DNA of 64,000 bases from Peptoniphilus faecalis. Its GTDB lineage: Bacteria > Bacillota > Clostridia > Tissierellales > Peptoniphilaceae. Where the stretch lies: the NCBI RefSeq assembly GCF_012976305.1, contig NZ_JABDSR010000011.1, positions 1 through 64,000 on the forward strand. Reading direction: 5' to 3'. The notes under the pieces were generated by a model. That model was not told the origin of the DNA. It saw only the letters and a program-made list of their open reading frames with translations, and did no database searches. Position numbers and translations under genes: made by a program. Every line of letters starts with the position of its first letter. Within the stretch, counting starts at the first letter, position 1. Shown one piece after another: positions 54,986-63,638 of the stretch.

Positions 54986-55198
54986 TTACCTCTCTATTAT
55001 TGTATAAACATAATCTGGACATATTCTATAGCACATACCACATCCAATACACTTTTCTTCGTCTACCGTTGTAATTTCATATCCATTTTTATTTACAATA
55101 TCTAGCTCTGTAATTGCACCAACAGGACATTCTCTAACGCATAATTTACAACCTTTACATAATTCTTCATTTAAAATTGCAACTTTACTTTTTACCAA
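54986..55198 (-). CDS. 2[4Fe-4S] ferredoxin, delta subunit of the oxidoreductase
   Basis: A 70-residue protein with two CxxCxxCxxxCP motifs (Cys14, 17, 20, 24, and again in [12 protein letters not shown]), binding two 4Fe-4S clusters that carry electrons from the oxidoreductase. The TTG start follows AAGGGGGT at seven bases. It is the first gene of the leftward operon. Confidence 0.93.
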   Translation of the reverse strand: MVKSKVAILNEELCKGCKLCVRECPVGAITELDIVNKNGYEITTVDEEKCIGCGMCYRICPDYVYTIIER

Positions 55199-55372
55199 TA
55201 GTATACCCCCTTGAATTTGAAACTTTTTTCCATTTTATTCTATTTTGTTTCATTTTTAATTCATTTGTTTCTTTTATGTTATCATTATTTAAAAAAATTT
55301 CAAGAGTTATTTTAAAATAATTCAATAATTTTTTATATTTTATTTTATTGATCTTATATTTTTCAACATTGC
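55199..55372. promoter_or_regulatory. Divergent control region of the operon and IclR gene
   Basis: AT-rich. It contains TTATTTTAAAATAA, a perfect 14-base palindrome, and a widely spaced TGAAAC/GTTTCA pair, both possible IclR sites. A short open frame crossing it on the minus strand looks spurious: lysine/asparagine-rich, with no ribosome binding site. Confidence 0.4.
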
Positions 55373-55402
55373 TTGACAAAAAACTCGTGTTTTGCATATA
55401 AT
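55373..55402 (+). promoter_or_regulatory. Promoter of the IclR gene
   Basis: TTGACA (55373-55378), 18 bases, TATAAT (55397-55402), both consensus. Confidence 0.75.
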
Positions 55403-55456
55403 AAATTAAAGTCTTCTACTTGCTTTAGTTAGTACAAATGGAGGTATTATTTAATC

Positions 55457-56230
55457 ATGGAAAAAAATCTAAAAGATGACAATGTTGTCGTTCTTGATAG
55501 AGCTTTCGATATACTGGAACTTCTGTCTGAAAAAGATAAACTTTCTTTTTCAGAGCTAAAAAATTCAACAGGAATTAGTAAGGCCTCTCTTTCAAGAATA
55601 CTAACTACTTTAACTAATAAAAATTTTATTTCTAAAAATGAAAACACATTGGAATATTCCCTAACATTAAAATTGTTTGAAGTTGGAGCTAAAGCAATTA
55701 AAAATTTTGACTACCTAGAATTAATAAGAGCTAATTTAAATGAAATATCCAATGAGCTGGGAGTTATTGCTCAATTTTCAATAGAATATAACAACCAAAA
55801 TATTTTATGTATAGAAAGTTATGATAATAAAAATGACGCGTTTTCAATTTATACTAGAGTTGGTCAAACATCTGCTATGTACTCTACAAGTGCAGGTAAA
55901 GCAATACTGAGTACTTATTCTAATGAAAATATAATTTCTCGATTTAAAGATGTAGAATTTAAAAAGTTTTCTCCAAATACAATTGATAATCTTCAAGATT
56001 TACTAGAAGATATATCTTTAGTTAGAAAAAACAATTTTGCTAGTGATAAAGAAGAAAATGAAATTGGTGTCTTCTGTATCGGATCAGCTTTAAAAAGTTA
56101 TAATAATAAAGCTCTTGGTGCAATAAGTTTATCATCTAGATCTAAAGAAATTACTACTGACCCTAAATATTCAAAAAACCTATTAAATAAGGTTAGTCGT
56201 ATTTCAAAAATGTTAGGCTATTTTATATAA
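55457..56230 (+). CDS. IclR-family transcriptional regulator
   Basis: A 257-residue regulator. The winged helix-turn-helix spans residues 8-70 (VLDRAFDILELLSEKDKLSF, then STGISKASLSRILTTLTNKN). A GAF-like effector domain follows, with SAMYSTSAGKAILSTYS and ASDKEENEIGVFCIGSAL, typical of IclR. It is divergent from the oxidoreductase/aconitase X operon and most likely controls it. GGAGG lies 12 bases before the ATG, longer than usual. Confidence 0.92.
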   Translation: MEKNLKDDNVVVLDRAFDILELLSEKDKLSFSELKNSTGISKASLSRILTTLTNKNFISKNENTLEYSLTLKLFEVGAKAIKNFDYLELIRANLNEISNELGVIAQFSIEYNNQNILCIESYDNKNDAFSIYTRVGQTSAMYSTSAGKAILSTYSNENIISRFKDVEFKKFSPNTIDNLQDLLEDISLVRKNNFASDKEENEIGVFCIGSALKSYNNKALGAISLSSRSKEITTDPKYSKNLLNKVSRISKMLGYFI

Positions 56231-56372
56231 ATTGAATAACTCTAATTTACAATATCAAATGCAACACTTTTATCTTTTCTCTTAAAATCTATAAAGAATA
56301 ATCGAAAGTTTTTAACAATATAGAAAATAAAACCGAACTTTTTAGAAGAAACTGTGAACTAATTATTTATAA

Positions 56373-56740
56373 AAAATCCTCCCGATAAGATAATGATAAT
56401 CAGGAGGATTTTAATATGCAAAAAAAGGTCAATCAAAAAATCTGTAAAATCACCCTACAGAAACATAGATCTAAACATTCCTAGAGACATATAAAATCAT
56501 TTTAACCACAAACATAGAAAAAACGAATCAAGTAAATATTGGCTATTAATATTAAATCAACCAAAAGAACGAGGACTAGAAGATATACTAATAGTTTCAA
56601 CAGATAACCTCTACTGGTATTTAGTCAAGTCATAGAATCTGTATATTCATACGCCAAAAATTCACAATCAAAATGTGTAATCCACCAAATAAGAAACTCA
56701 ACAAAATATGTATTCTACAATAATATAAAGATAATAAAAA
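56373..56740 (+). pseudogene. IS256-family transposase remnant (central part)
   Basis: The plus strand reads ESSKYWLLILNQPKERGLED, then ILIVSTDNL, a shift, and FSQVIESVYSYAKNSQ, then KCVIHQIRNSTKYVFY, the central catalytic region of IS256/Mutator transposases. The N- and C-terminal parts are missing. It starts with a hairpin (56373-56382 with 56403-56412). It is oriented opposite to the C-terminal remnant at 45.0-45.35 kb. Confidence 0.82.
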
Positions 56741-56806
56741 ATTTGAATCTCTCCGTCAAGAGTAAAGATTTTGTCCTAGTCTTACGACAAAAATCTTCAA
56801 ATTTTA
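56737..56806. repeat. Nested inverted repeat at the end of the IS256 remnant
   Basis: AAGATTTTGTC (56765-56775) pairs with 56786-56797 with one bulged base, and the outer AAAATTTGAA/TTCAAATTTT arms extend it. Possibly an IS end or a terminator. Nothing more is seen up to 56930. Confidence 0.45.
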
Positions 56807-56921
56807 AAATAGATAATTAGACAAAAAACTTTTAAGATAAACCTTAATCTTTTAATTAAATTGCCAATACTAGGTTTCAGACATCTGAACTGTAAAATTT
56901 TAGCAATAATATATTTTTTAT

Positions 56922-56961
56922 CAAAAAAATATCAGCTCACAATCTATCTGGAGGAGCTGAT
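56922..56961 (-). terminator. Terminator of the FabK-like gene
   Basis: ATCAGCTC (56931-56938) pairs with GAGCTGAT (56954-56961), followed on the minus strand by seven T. It lies about 60 bases beyond the stop at 57022. Confidence 0.75.
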
Positions 56962-57021
56962 ACACAAAACTTTTCACACTACCATTGTTTTGAATTTTCA
57001 CTGTCTTTTCTTTTCTATATT

Positions 57022-57954
57022 TTAATACTTTTCTTTAAAACTTCTCTTTAACTTTTCGTATTCCTTCATTATATTTTCGATTATTTCTCTTGCACTCTCG
57101 ATTTTATTTAGGTACTCAAATCCTTCACCCGCCAAAACAGAACCCCATTCTACATCTCCATCTCTTACAGCTTTTTTCCCTGAACCACGAGCATATTTTT
57201 CAAATTCTTCTTCTCCAAGATTGTTAATTTCTATCTCCAAAAGTTTTTCTGCCAATTTGTTTTTGTAGCATCTTATAGGATGATTTGTTGTTACTCCCGT
57301 TACAATTGTATCTCTATCCTTTGCTTCTATTAAAACTTCTTTAAATTTTTCGTGGACTGGTGCTTCTCTTGATAGCAAAAATTTTGTTCCCATTTGTACG
57401 CCACTTGCCCCTAAAATTTCTGCCGCTAAAATATGTCTTGCTGTGTAAATACCACCCGCAGAAATCACAGGAATCTTTACAGAATCGCAAATTTCTGGAA
57501 GAGCAGGAAAGGTGTTTAGCTTTCCAATATGTCCTCCCGCCTCTGCGCCTTCAAATACACAAGCTATTGCCCCGAGGCTCTCAACTTTTTGTGCCATTTT
57601 TTTATTTGCAATAATGGGAATTACTTTTAATTTGTTTTTTAACCAATAGTCAAAATATTTTTGAGGGTTTCCTGCTCCACAAGTTATTATCTCAACTCCC
57701 TCTTCAACGACAACTTTATTTAATTCTTCAATATCTGGATGAATCATTACAAGATTTACTCCAAAGGGCTTGTCAGTCATTTTTTTTATTTTTCTAATTT
57801 CCATTCTAACTTCGTCAGGGCTAAATCCACCAGTTGCAATCATCCCGAGACCGCCAGCAGTAGATACTGCACCGGCAAGCTCTGCTGTTGAAATATTTGC
57901 CATAGCACCTTGAAAAATTGGATATTTAATATTTAAAATCTCATTAATCTTCAT
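57022..57954 (-). CDS. FabK/nitronate monooxygenase-family flavoprotein
   Basis: A 310-residue FMN TIM-barrel protein. Family parts are YPIFQGAMANISTAELAGAV at the N-terminus, FEGAEAGGHIGKL (the phosphate-binding/catalytic histidine loop), ISAGGIYTARHI and GASGVQMGTKFL. The sequence resembles enoyl-ACP reductase II (FabK) more than classical nitronate monooxygenase, but no fatty-acid synthesis genes lie nearby, so the role is open. AGGAGG precedes the ATG, with a terminator downstream; monocistronic. Confidence 0.85.
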   Translation of the reverse strand: MKINEILNIKYPIFQGAMANISTAELAGAVSTAGGLGMIATGGFSPDEVRMEIRKIKKMTDKPFGVNLVMIHPDIEELNKVVVEEGVEIITCGAGNPQKYFDYWLKNKLKVIPIIANKKMAQKVESLGAIACVFEGAEAGGHIGKLNTFPALPEICDSVKIPVISAGGIYTARHILAAEILGASGVQMGTKFLLSREAPVHEKFKEVLIEAKDRDTIVTGVTTNHPIRCYKNKLAEKLLEIEINNLGEEEFEKYARGSGKKAVRDGDVEWGSVLAGEGFEYLNKIESAREIIENIMKEYEKLKRSFKEKY

Positions 57955-58112
57955 AAATCCTCCTATTTATTTTCTTTATTATTTATTTAAAATATTTACC
58001 CAAAAATATTTATTCAACCAAAATCAAATTACAAAATACTTATAAATCGTTTTCAATAAAATTTTCGTACAAATAAAATGCGACTTTTCAGGATAATTAG
58101 CTTTTTATTTAA

Positions 58113-58141
58113 TTGACAATTAATATTCAATAATGTAATAT
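58113..58141 (+). promoter_or_regulatory. Promoter of the TAXI-TRAP operon
   Basis: TTGACA (58113-58118), 17 bases, TAATAT (58136-58141), about 65 bases before the start of the binding-protein gene. Confidence 0.65.
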
Positions 58142-58206
58142 AAAATTATCGGATAAACATTTTCATAAAATTTTAGTTTATTTGAATAATGTCAAGGAGG
58201 GTTATT

Positions 58207-59280
58207 ATGACTAAGAAAAAATTTATGACGCTAATCATGCTTATTGCTTTAGCTGCAGTTGTTTTGACAGCTTGTAGTGGTGGAGGAAACAAAAAAGAAG
58301 ATTCTTCGGCAAACGCTACTAAAACTGAAGAAGGTGCAAAAACAGAAGAGGGTAATAAAGCTACTGGCGACATCAAAGCCGAAGGTTTAATGGAAACTAA
58401 GGGCGGATTTATGTCAGTTGCAACAGGCGGTACTGGTGGTACATATTACCCATTAGGTGGAGCACTATCTAATATTTTAAACAATGCAGGCGTTAATTAT
58501 ACTGCTACTGCACAAGCTACTGGCGCATCTGTTGAAAACGTGGAACTAATTACTAAGGGCGATGCGGAAATCGCATTCATACAAAATGACGTTGCCTATT
58601 ATGCAGCAAATGGTACTGATACTTTTAAAGGAAATCAAAAATCTTCTCTAAGAGGTCTATGCTGTCTATATCCTGAATTCGTTCAAATAGCTGCTTCTGA
58701 TGATTCTGGAATCGAAACTATTGAAGACTTAAAGGGTAAGAAAGTTGCAGTTGGCGCTCCTGGCTCTGGCGTTGAAGTTAATGTTAAGCAAATCCTTGAA
58801 ATTCATGGAATTACTTATGATGATTTGGGAAAAGTTGACTTCTTATCTTTTGCTGAAGCTGCTGATCAAATTAAATCTGGTCAAATAGACGCTGCTTTCA
58901 TTACAGCTGCTATTCCATCATCAGCCTTTACTGAACTTGCTACAACTCATAATATTCACTTAGTTCCTATAGCTGAAGATAAAGCTGCTGAACTTATTAA
59001 AAAATATCCATTCTACGTTAACCTACACGTTACTCCAACTGAATATAAGGGACAAGACAAAGAACTTTCTCTTGTAGCAGTTCAATCAATGTTAGCAGTT
59101 GACGAAAAAATGGCTGATGAAGATGCTTATAACATTGTTAAACTTTTATTTGAAAATCTTGATACAATGAAAGAATCTCACGCAAGAGGTGGCGACATCG
59201 CTCTTGATAAAGCTCTTGACGGTATGAGTATTGAAGTACACCCAGGTGCACAAAAATATTTCGATGAAGTTAAAAAATAA
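58207..59280 (+). CDS. TAXI-family TRAP transporter substrate-binding lipoprotein
   Basis: A 357-residue exported lipoprotein. The signal peptide ends in the lipobox LTAC (Cys23). A Ser/Lys/Glu-rich linker follows, then the TAXI domain starting MSVATGGTGGTYYPLGGALS, with ATGASVENVELI and KVAVGAPGSGVEVN. It captures the substrate outside the membrane and delivers it to the fused permease. The ATG at 58207 follows AAGGAGGG; an ATG 18 bases earlier precedes that site. TAXI systems often take glutamate or other acids; here the substrate is unknown. Confidence 0.93.
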   Translation: MTKKKFMTLIMLIALAAVVLTACSGGGNKKEDSSANATKTEEGAKTEEGNKATGDIKAEGLMETKGGFMSVATGGTGGTYYPLGGALSNILNNAGVNYTATAQATGASVENVELITKGDAEIAFIQNDVAYYAANGTDTFKGNQKSSLRGLCCLYPEFVQIAASDDSGIETIEDLKGKKVAVGAPGSGVEVNVKQILEIHGITYDDLGKVDFLSFAEAADQIKSGQIDAAFITAAIPSSAFTELATTHNIHLVPIAEDKAAELIKKYPFYVNLHVTPTEYKGQDKELSLVAVQSMLAVDEKMADEDAYNIVKLLFENLDTMKESHARGGDIALDKALDGMSIEVHPGAQKYFDEVKK

Positions 59281-59810
59281 TGAGCGGCAGAAATAAAGAG
59301 GGCATTGGAAAGAAGTTATTCTTTCCAATACTCTTTATTATATTAGTTTTTTTTATTTTATCCTTTATTAAAATCGATGCAATTTTTATAAAATCTTATT
59401 TTAATGGAAATATTAAAAAGATTGAATATTTAAAGGATAAGGATAGGTTTGGCATAGTTTATACTCATTCAGTTGAGAAATCTCAAACTAGCGAATGGTA
59501 TGAAGCTCGTGATGGAAAGTTGATCCTTATGGAACAAAGGTATCGCGACCAAGGTGCAGGACTACCTGTAAATTTAATTTACAAGTTTAAATATGCTGAG
59601 GATGGAAGTTTCTGTCTATATGATATGAATGTTCCCTTTGATACTGTTGTTTATAGAACAGGAGCTGTTATAGCAAATCATAAATTCGTAATTAATGGCA
59701 AAGCTACTCCTTTCTTGGAATTTTCTGAACCTAGAGAAGCTTTAGAATTTTCTACCAAACATATATCGCTTTTACAATATGCACTAAGGAGGTGCCAAAT
59801 TGAGCAATAA
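59280..59810 (+). CDS. DUF1850 protein of the TAXI-TRAP system
   Basis: A 176-residue protein with one N-terminal hydrophobic segment (about 11-30) and an outer domain with the IVYTHSVEKSQTSEWYEA pattern seen in DUF1850 proteins, which regularly lie between TAXI binding-protein and permease genes. Its function is unknown. The ATG overlaps the upstream stop (TAATG), so translation is coupled; its end overlaps the permease start by 11 bases. Confidence 0.85.
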   Translation: MSGRNKEGIGKKLFFPILFIILVFFILSFIKIDAIFIKSYFNGNIKKIEYLKDKDRFGIVYTHSVEKSQTSEWYEARDGKLILMEQRYRDQGAGLPVNLIYKFKYAEDGSFCLYDMNVPFDTVVYRTGAVIANHKFVINGKATPFLEFSEPREALEFSTKHISLLQYALRRCQIEQ

Positions 59811-61845
59811 TAATAATTTAAATGAAAATATAAAATCTGAAAAGATATCAGATGCTAGTGTTACAAAGTCAACAGATGATCTCGGCGCTATGAATGTCGA
59901 TGAATTAATGGAACAATATGATCTCGAAACTAGTAAACTTCGTAAGTTATCTGGCAAGGTTGCTTTATTTATCACAATCGTTGCAATTTTAATGTCTGCT
60001 TTCCATCTATATACTGCATGGCACGGAACATTATTAGCAATGAAACAAAGATCACTTCACTTAATCTTTGCTTTCACTCTTGGTTTTGCCCTATATCCTG
60101 GTTTTAAGAAGTCATCTAAGACTAAAATTGAAATTCTGGACTGGGCATTGATGATTTTATCAATTGGTGTATGGAGTTACATATTCTTTAATGTAGAAGC
60201 TATTGCCTTAAAAGGTGGTCAAATGTCCACACTTGACATGGTAATGGGAGTTCTTGCAGTTCTCCTTACTCTAGAAGTTACAAGAAGAGTTGTTGGCCCA
60301 GAGCTTCCGATTGTTACTATAATATTTCTAATTTTTGCATACTTTGGCAGACACTTGCCTGGAGTTTTTGCTCACAGAGGCTTTAACGTAACTAGAATTG
60401 TTTCCCACATGTACATGACTACAGAAGGTATTATGGGTACACCTCTCGGAGTATCTTCTACATTTGTATTTATGTTTATCTTGTTTGGTTCTTTCCTAGA
60501 CAAGACTGGTGTCGGTGAATTCTTTATAGACTTTGCTTATGCCCTTACTGGTTCTACGAGATCAGGTCCTGCAATGACTTCAGTTCTTTCTTCAGGTCTT
60601 ATGGGTTCAATCTCAGGTTCATCTGTAGCAAACACAGTTACCACTGGTGCTTTTACAATTCCATTAATGAAATCAGTTGGCTACAAGCCTCATTATGCAG
60701 GCGCCGTTGAAGCTACTGCATCTACTGGCGGACAAATTATGCCTCCAGTAATGGGTGCTGCTGCCTTTATTATGGCGGACTTCACTGGTTTTCCTTATAT
60801 TTCAATTGTTAAAGCTGCTATTATTCCAGCAATTCTATACTATATAGCCGTTGGTACAATGGTTCACTTGGAAGCTTGTAAACTTGGCCTTAAGGGTATG
60901 CCAAGAGAATCTCTTCCAAAGGTTTCAAAAATTTTAGCTAAACAAGGTTATTTAACTCTACCTCTTATCGCAATCATCTTTATGTTGGTTAAACAATATC
61001 CTCCAACAATGGCTGCTTTAACTGGTATTATCATTGGAGTTATAGTTGCCTTTGTAGCATCTCTAATTAAAAAAGATAATTCTTTTACTGCAAAAGATAT
61101 TCTTGAAGCAATGGAAGCCGGTGCTAAGGGTGCTGTTGGTGTAGCTTGTGCCTGTGCATGTGCTGGTATGATAGTAGGTGTGGTAACACTTACTGGCTTT
61201 GGTCTAAAGATCGCAGAAGTTATAGTACTAATAGCTAAAGGTAAACTTATTCCAACATTACTACTAACTATGGTATCTTCAATTATCCTTGGAATGGGAC
61301 TTCCAACAACTGCAAAATACATAGTACTTGCAACTATGGCTGTTCCAGCAATAACAAAACTTGGTGTAAACCTAATGTCAGCTCACTTATTTATTCTATA
61401 CTTTGGTGTAGTTGCTGACGTTACTCCTCCAGTAGCACTAGCTGCTTATGCAGGAGCAGGTATCGCAGGTGCAAACTCAATGAAAACTGGATTTCAAGCT
61501 TTTAAACTTGCAATTGGCGCCTTCATAATACCTTACATCTTCGTTATTAATCCACACTTAATAATGGTTGATTCCGTTGTTGGAACAACAGTAAATTGGC
61601 TTCCAATAACTGCTGCAATACCAACTATTGTAACTGCTCTTATTGGTACTTTCTGCTTGGCAGGTACAGTTGAGGCCTATCTATTTGGTAAATTAAGAAT
61701 TTGGCAAAGAGTAATACTTCTTTTAGCTGCCTTTGCACTTTTAGATCCAAAACTTCTTACTGATGTTATTGGACTTGCAGCTCTAGCATTTATCTATATT
61801 ACTCAAAAAATATTAAACAAAGATAAGCCAGCTGCGGCTGTTTAA
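59800..61845 (+). CDS. TRAP transporter fused permease (small + large subunit)
   Basis: A 681-residue membrane protein. The first 200 residues correspond to the DctQ-like subunit and the rest to DctM. Conserved parts are FMFILFGSFLDKTGVGEFF, the SGSSVANTVTTGAFTIPLMK stretch, ASTGGQIMPPVMGAAAFIM and LGMGLPTTAKYI, with GVVADVTPPVALAAYAGAGI. It drives Na+- or H+-coupled uptake. The TTG start follows AAGGAGGTG. Typical partner of the TAXI lipoprotein upstream; a bidirectional terminator follows. Confidence 0.94.
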   Translation: MSNNNNLNENIKSEKISDASVTKSTDDLGAMNVDELMEQYDLETSKLRKLSGKVALFITIVAILMSAFHLYTAWHGTLLAMKQRSLHLIFAFTLGFALYPGFKKSSKTKIEILDWALMILSIGVWSYIFFNVEAIALKGGQMSTLDMVMGVLAVLLTLEVTRRVVGPELPIVTIIFLIFAYFGRHLPGVFAHRGFNVTRIVSHMYMTTEGIMGTPLGVSSTFVFMFILFGSFLDKTGVGEFFIDFAYALTGSTRSGPAMTSVLSSGLMGSISGSSVANTVTTGAFTIPLMKSVGYKPHYAGAVEATASTGGQIMPPVMGAAAFIMADFTGFPYISIVKAAIIPAILYYIAVGTMVHLEACKLGLKGMPRESLPKVSKILAKQGYLTLPLIAIIFMLVKQYPPTMAALTGIIIGVIVAFVASLIKKDNSFTAKDILEAMEAGAKGAVGVACACACAGMIVGVVTLTGFGLKIAEVIVLIAKGKLIPTLLLTMVSSIILGMGLPTTAKYIVLATMAVPAITKLGVNLMSAHLFILYFGVVADVTPPVALAAYAGAGIAGANSMKTGFQAFKLAIGAFIIPYIFVINPHLIMVDSVVGTTVNWLPITAAIPTIVTALIGTFCLAGTVEAYLFGKLRIWQRVILLLAAFALLDPKLLTDVIGLAALAFIYITQKILNKDKPAAAV

Positions 61846-61891
61846 ATTTTAATAAAAATATAAAAGGACTTTGCAAAAAATCCTAAAAATA

Positions 61892-61925
61892 AAAAAGGCG
61901 AGGATAAAAAATTCTCGCCTTTTTT
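61892..61925. terminator. Terminator of the TRAP operon
   Basis: AAAAAGGCGAG (61892-61902) pairs with CTCGCCTTTTT (61914-61924). Confidence 0.88.
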
Positions 61926-62036
61926 GATACAATGTATATACTAAAAAACAATATTTTCAAGAATATAAAATAAATTTATATATAAGATAAATAGAAGTGG
62001 ATATATAAATATAAAATTAATATGAGGAGGAAAGCT

Positions 62037-62690
62037 ATGAAAAAGATATTAATAATAGAGGATGACAAACATCTAAATAAAGGCTTATCCATAGCTTTAG
62101 AAAAAAATTATGAAGTCATTTCTACATTTACTATAAATGATGCCCAAAATTATATTGATGCTTCTGATTTGATTTTACTTGATATGAATTTGCCCGATGG
62201 TGATGGTCTTGAAATAATAAAATATACAAGAAAGATTTCCACAATTCCAATAATTGTGTTGTCAGCTATAAATTTAGAAGCCTATATCATCTCCTCAATT
62301 GAGTTAGGTGCAGACGATTATCTAACAAAACCTTTTTCTTTGGGAATCTTAGAAGCAAAAATAAAAAGAACCTTCGAAAAGATAGCGTCTTGTGATTTAA
62401 ACCTTTTTAAAAAAGATGGTCTAGATTTTAATTTCAATGAAAATACTTTCTATGTGGATGATAAAAATATAGACCTCACAAGGACGGAGGCAAAAATTTT
62501 ATACTACCTGATAAAAAACAAGTCTCAGGTTATAACTAAGGAATTACTATTTGATTTTGTTTGGGGAATAGATGATGAATTTATTGATCAAAATACTTTG
62601 AGCGTCAATATTTCTCGAATCAGAAATAAGTTAAAACCCTATGACCCAATAGAAACAGTCTTTGGAGTTGGATATAAATGGCAATTTTAA
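62037..62690 (+). CDS. OmpR-family response regulator
   Basis: A 217-residue two-domain regulator. The receiver has the phospho-acceptor Asp49 (LILLDMNLPDGDG) and conserved lysine (LTKPFSL). The C-terminal winged helix (about 125-217) contains LTRTEAKILYYLIKN and ends VFGVGYKWQF. It pairs with the kinase gene that overlaps its end by 13 bases. The ATG at 62037 follows AGGAGGA; an ATG five codons upstream overlaps that site. The BceA-type ABC gene downstream suggests a role in peptide-antibiotic or cell-envelope stress. Confidence 0.94.
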   Translation: MKKILIIEDDKHLNKGLSIALEKNYEVISTFTINDAQNYIDASDLILLDMNLPDGDGLEIIKYTRKISTIPIIVLSAINLEAYIISSIELGADDYLTKPFSLGILEAKIKRTFEKIASCDLNLFKKDGLDFNFNENTFYVDDKNIDLTRTEAKILYYLIKNKSQVITKELLFDFVWGIDDEFIDQNTLSVNISRIRNKLKPYDPIETVFGVGYKWQF

Positions 62691-63550
62691 TAGGTCTTTT
62701 ATTAATTATAATTGGAATTATTTTATATAAATATATTGTCTTGAGAAATGAGATGCGTGAATTTTCAGATTATATTGATGATGCAATAGATGGAAATTTA
62801 GAAATTACTAAATTCGATGAGAAGGAACTTTCTAAAATAAAATCAAAACTCATTAAATTTTTATATGCAAGTCAGGTAAAAGAAATGAAAATCAATACAG
62901 AAAAAAATAAAACAAAGGATTTAATAGCAGATATATCTCATCAAACCAAGACTCCAATAACCAATCTTTCGTTATATATTAGTCTTTTAGAAGATAATCC
63001 AAAAGATGAGTATATTGAGATTATTAAGTATGAATTAGATAAATTAAAATTTTTGATTGATACCCTCGTAAAATCTTCTAGGCTTGAATCTGATATTATA
63101 GTTTTGCAAAAAAATCCAGCAAATTTAAAAGATTTAGTAAGGGAGGTTCTAGAAGAATTTAAAGCCCTATTAAGGGAAAAAGATATAAAAATTACTTTAA
63201 AAGATGAAGACTTAATTTTCGATTTAGACGAAAGATGGCTCAAAGAAGCTATCCACAATTTAGTTGACAATGCCATAAAATATTCACCAAATAGCACAAA
63301 TATTAATATTTCAGTTTATAAATCTTATCTAAATTATAATCTAGACATAGAAAATAAGTGCATAGACTTATCAGAAGAAACTTTGCCTAAAATATTTGAA
63401 AGGTTTTATAGAGGAAGAAATTCAGTCTATAAAGATGGACTTGGTTTAGGACTTTTTATAGCCAGAGAAATTATAGAGAAACATGGCGGAAATATAAAGG
63501 CATCTTTGAAGGAAAATAAAATAAAGTTTTCAGTAGACTTCCCCTTGTGA
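62678..63550 (+). CDS. Sensor histidine kinase, short single-helix type
   Basis: A 290-residue membrane kinase. One hydrophobic segment (residues 2-20) and almost no extracellular part. The phosphorylated His88 lies in ADISHQTKTP. The ATP domain has HNLVDNAIKYSPN (N box) and GLGLGLFIARE (G box). Lacking an outer sensor domain, it probably receives its signal from a partner such as the ABC transporter downstream, as in BceS-type systems, although those usually have two helices. It is translationally coupled to the regulator gene. Confidence 0.93.
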   Translation: MAILIGLLLIIIGIILYKYIVLRNEMREFSDYIDDAIDGNLEITKFDEKELSKIKSKLIKFLYASQVKEMKINTEKNKTKDLIADISHQTKTPITNLSLYISLLEDNPKDEYIEIIKYELDKLKFLIDTLVKSSRLESDIIVLQKNPANLKDLVREVLEEFKALLREKDIKITLKDEDLIFDLDERWLKEAIHNLVDNAIKYSPNSTNINISVYKSYLNYNLDIENKCIDLSEETLPKIFERFYRGRNSVYKDGLGLGLFIAREIIEKHGGNIKASLKENKIKFSVDFPL

Positions 63551-63562
63551 GAAGTCTTTTTT

Positions 63563-63601
63563 CTTACAAAACTGTAAGAAGTCTTGTAAGTGTTTTGTAA
63601 G
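63563..63601 (+). promoter_or_regulatory. TGTAAG direct repeats, probable response-regulator site
   Basis: TGTAAG occurs at 63573, 63585 and 63596, 11-12 bases apart. In addition CTTACAAAAC (63563-63572) is the exact reverse complement of GTTTTGTAAG (63592-63601). The site lies about 40 bases upstream of the ABC gene and fits binding of an OmpR-type regulator on one face of the helix. A -10-like TATATT follows at 63611-63616 or so. Confidence 0.6.
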
Positions 63602-63638
63602 ATGAGGATGTTATATTAAATGTAAAGAGGTGATAGAT

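Noticed and set aside
55185-55397. A 70-codon open frame upstream of the ferredoxin gene
   Set aside because: It is lysine/asparagine-rich, has no ribosome binding site, overlaps the divergent control region and looks like chance AT-rich coding.
56389-56401. GATAATGATAATC, resembling a Fur box half
   Set aside because: It lies in the loop of a hairpin at the edge of an IS256 remnant with no iron-related gene near, so it is most likely coincidental.
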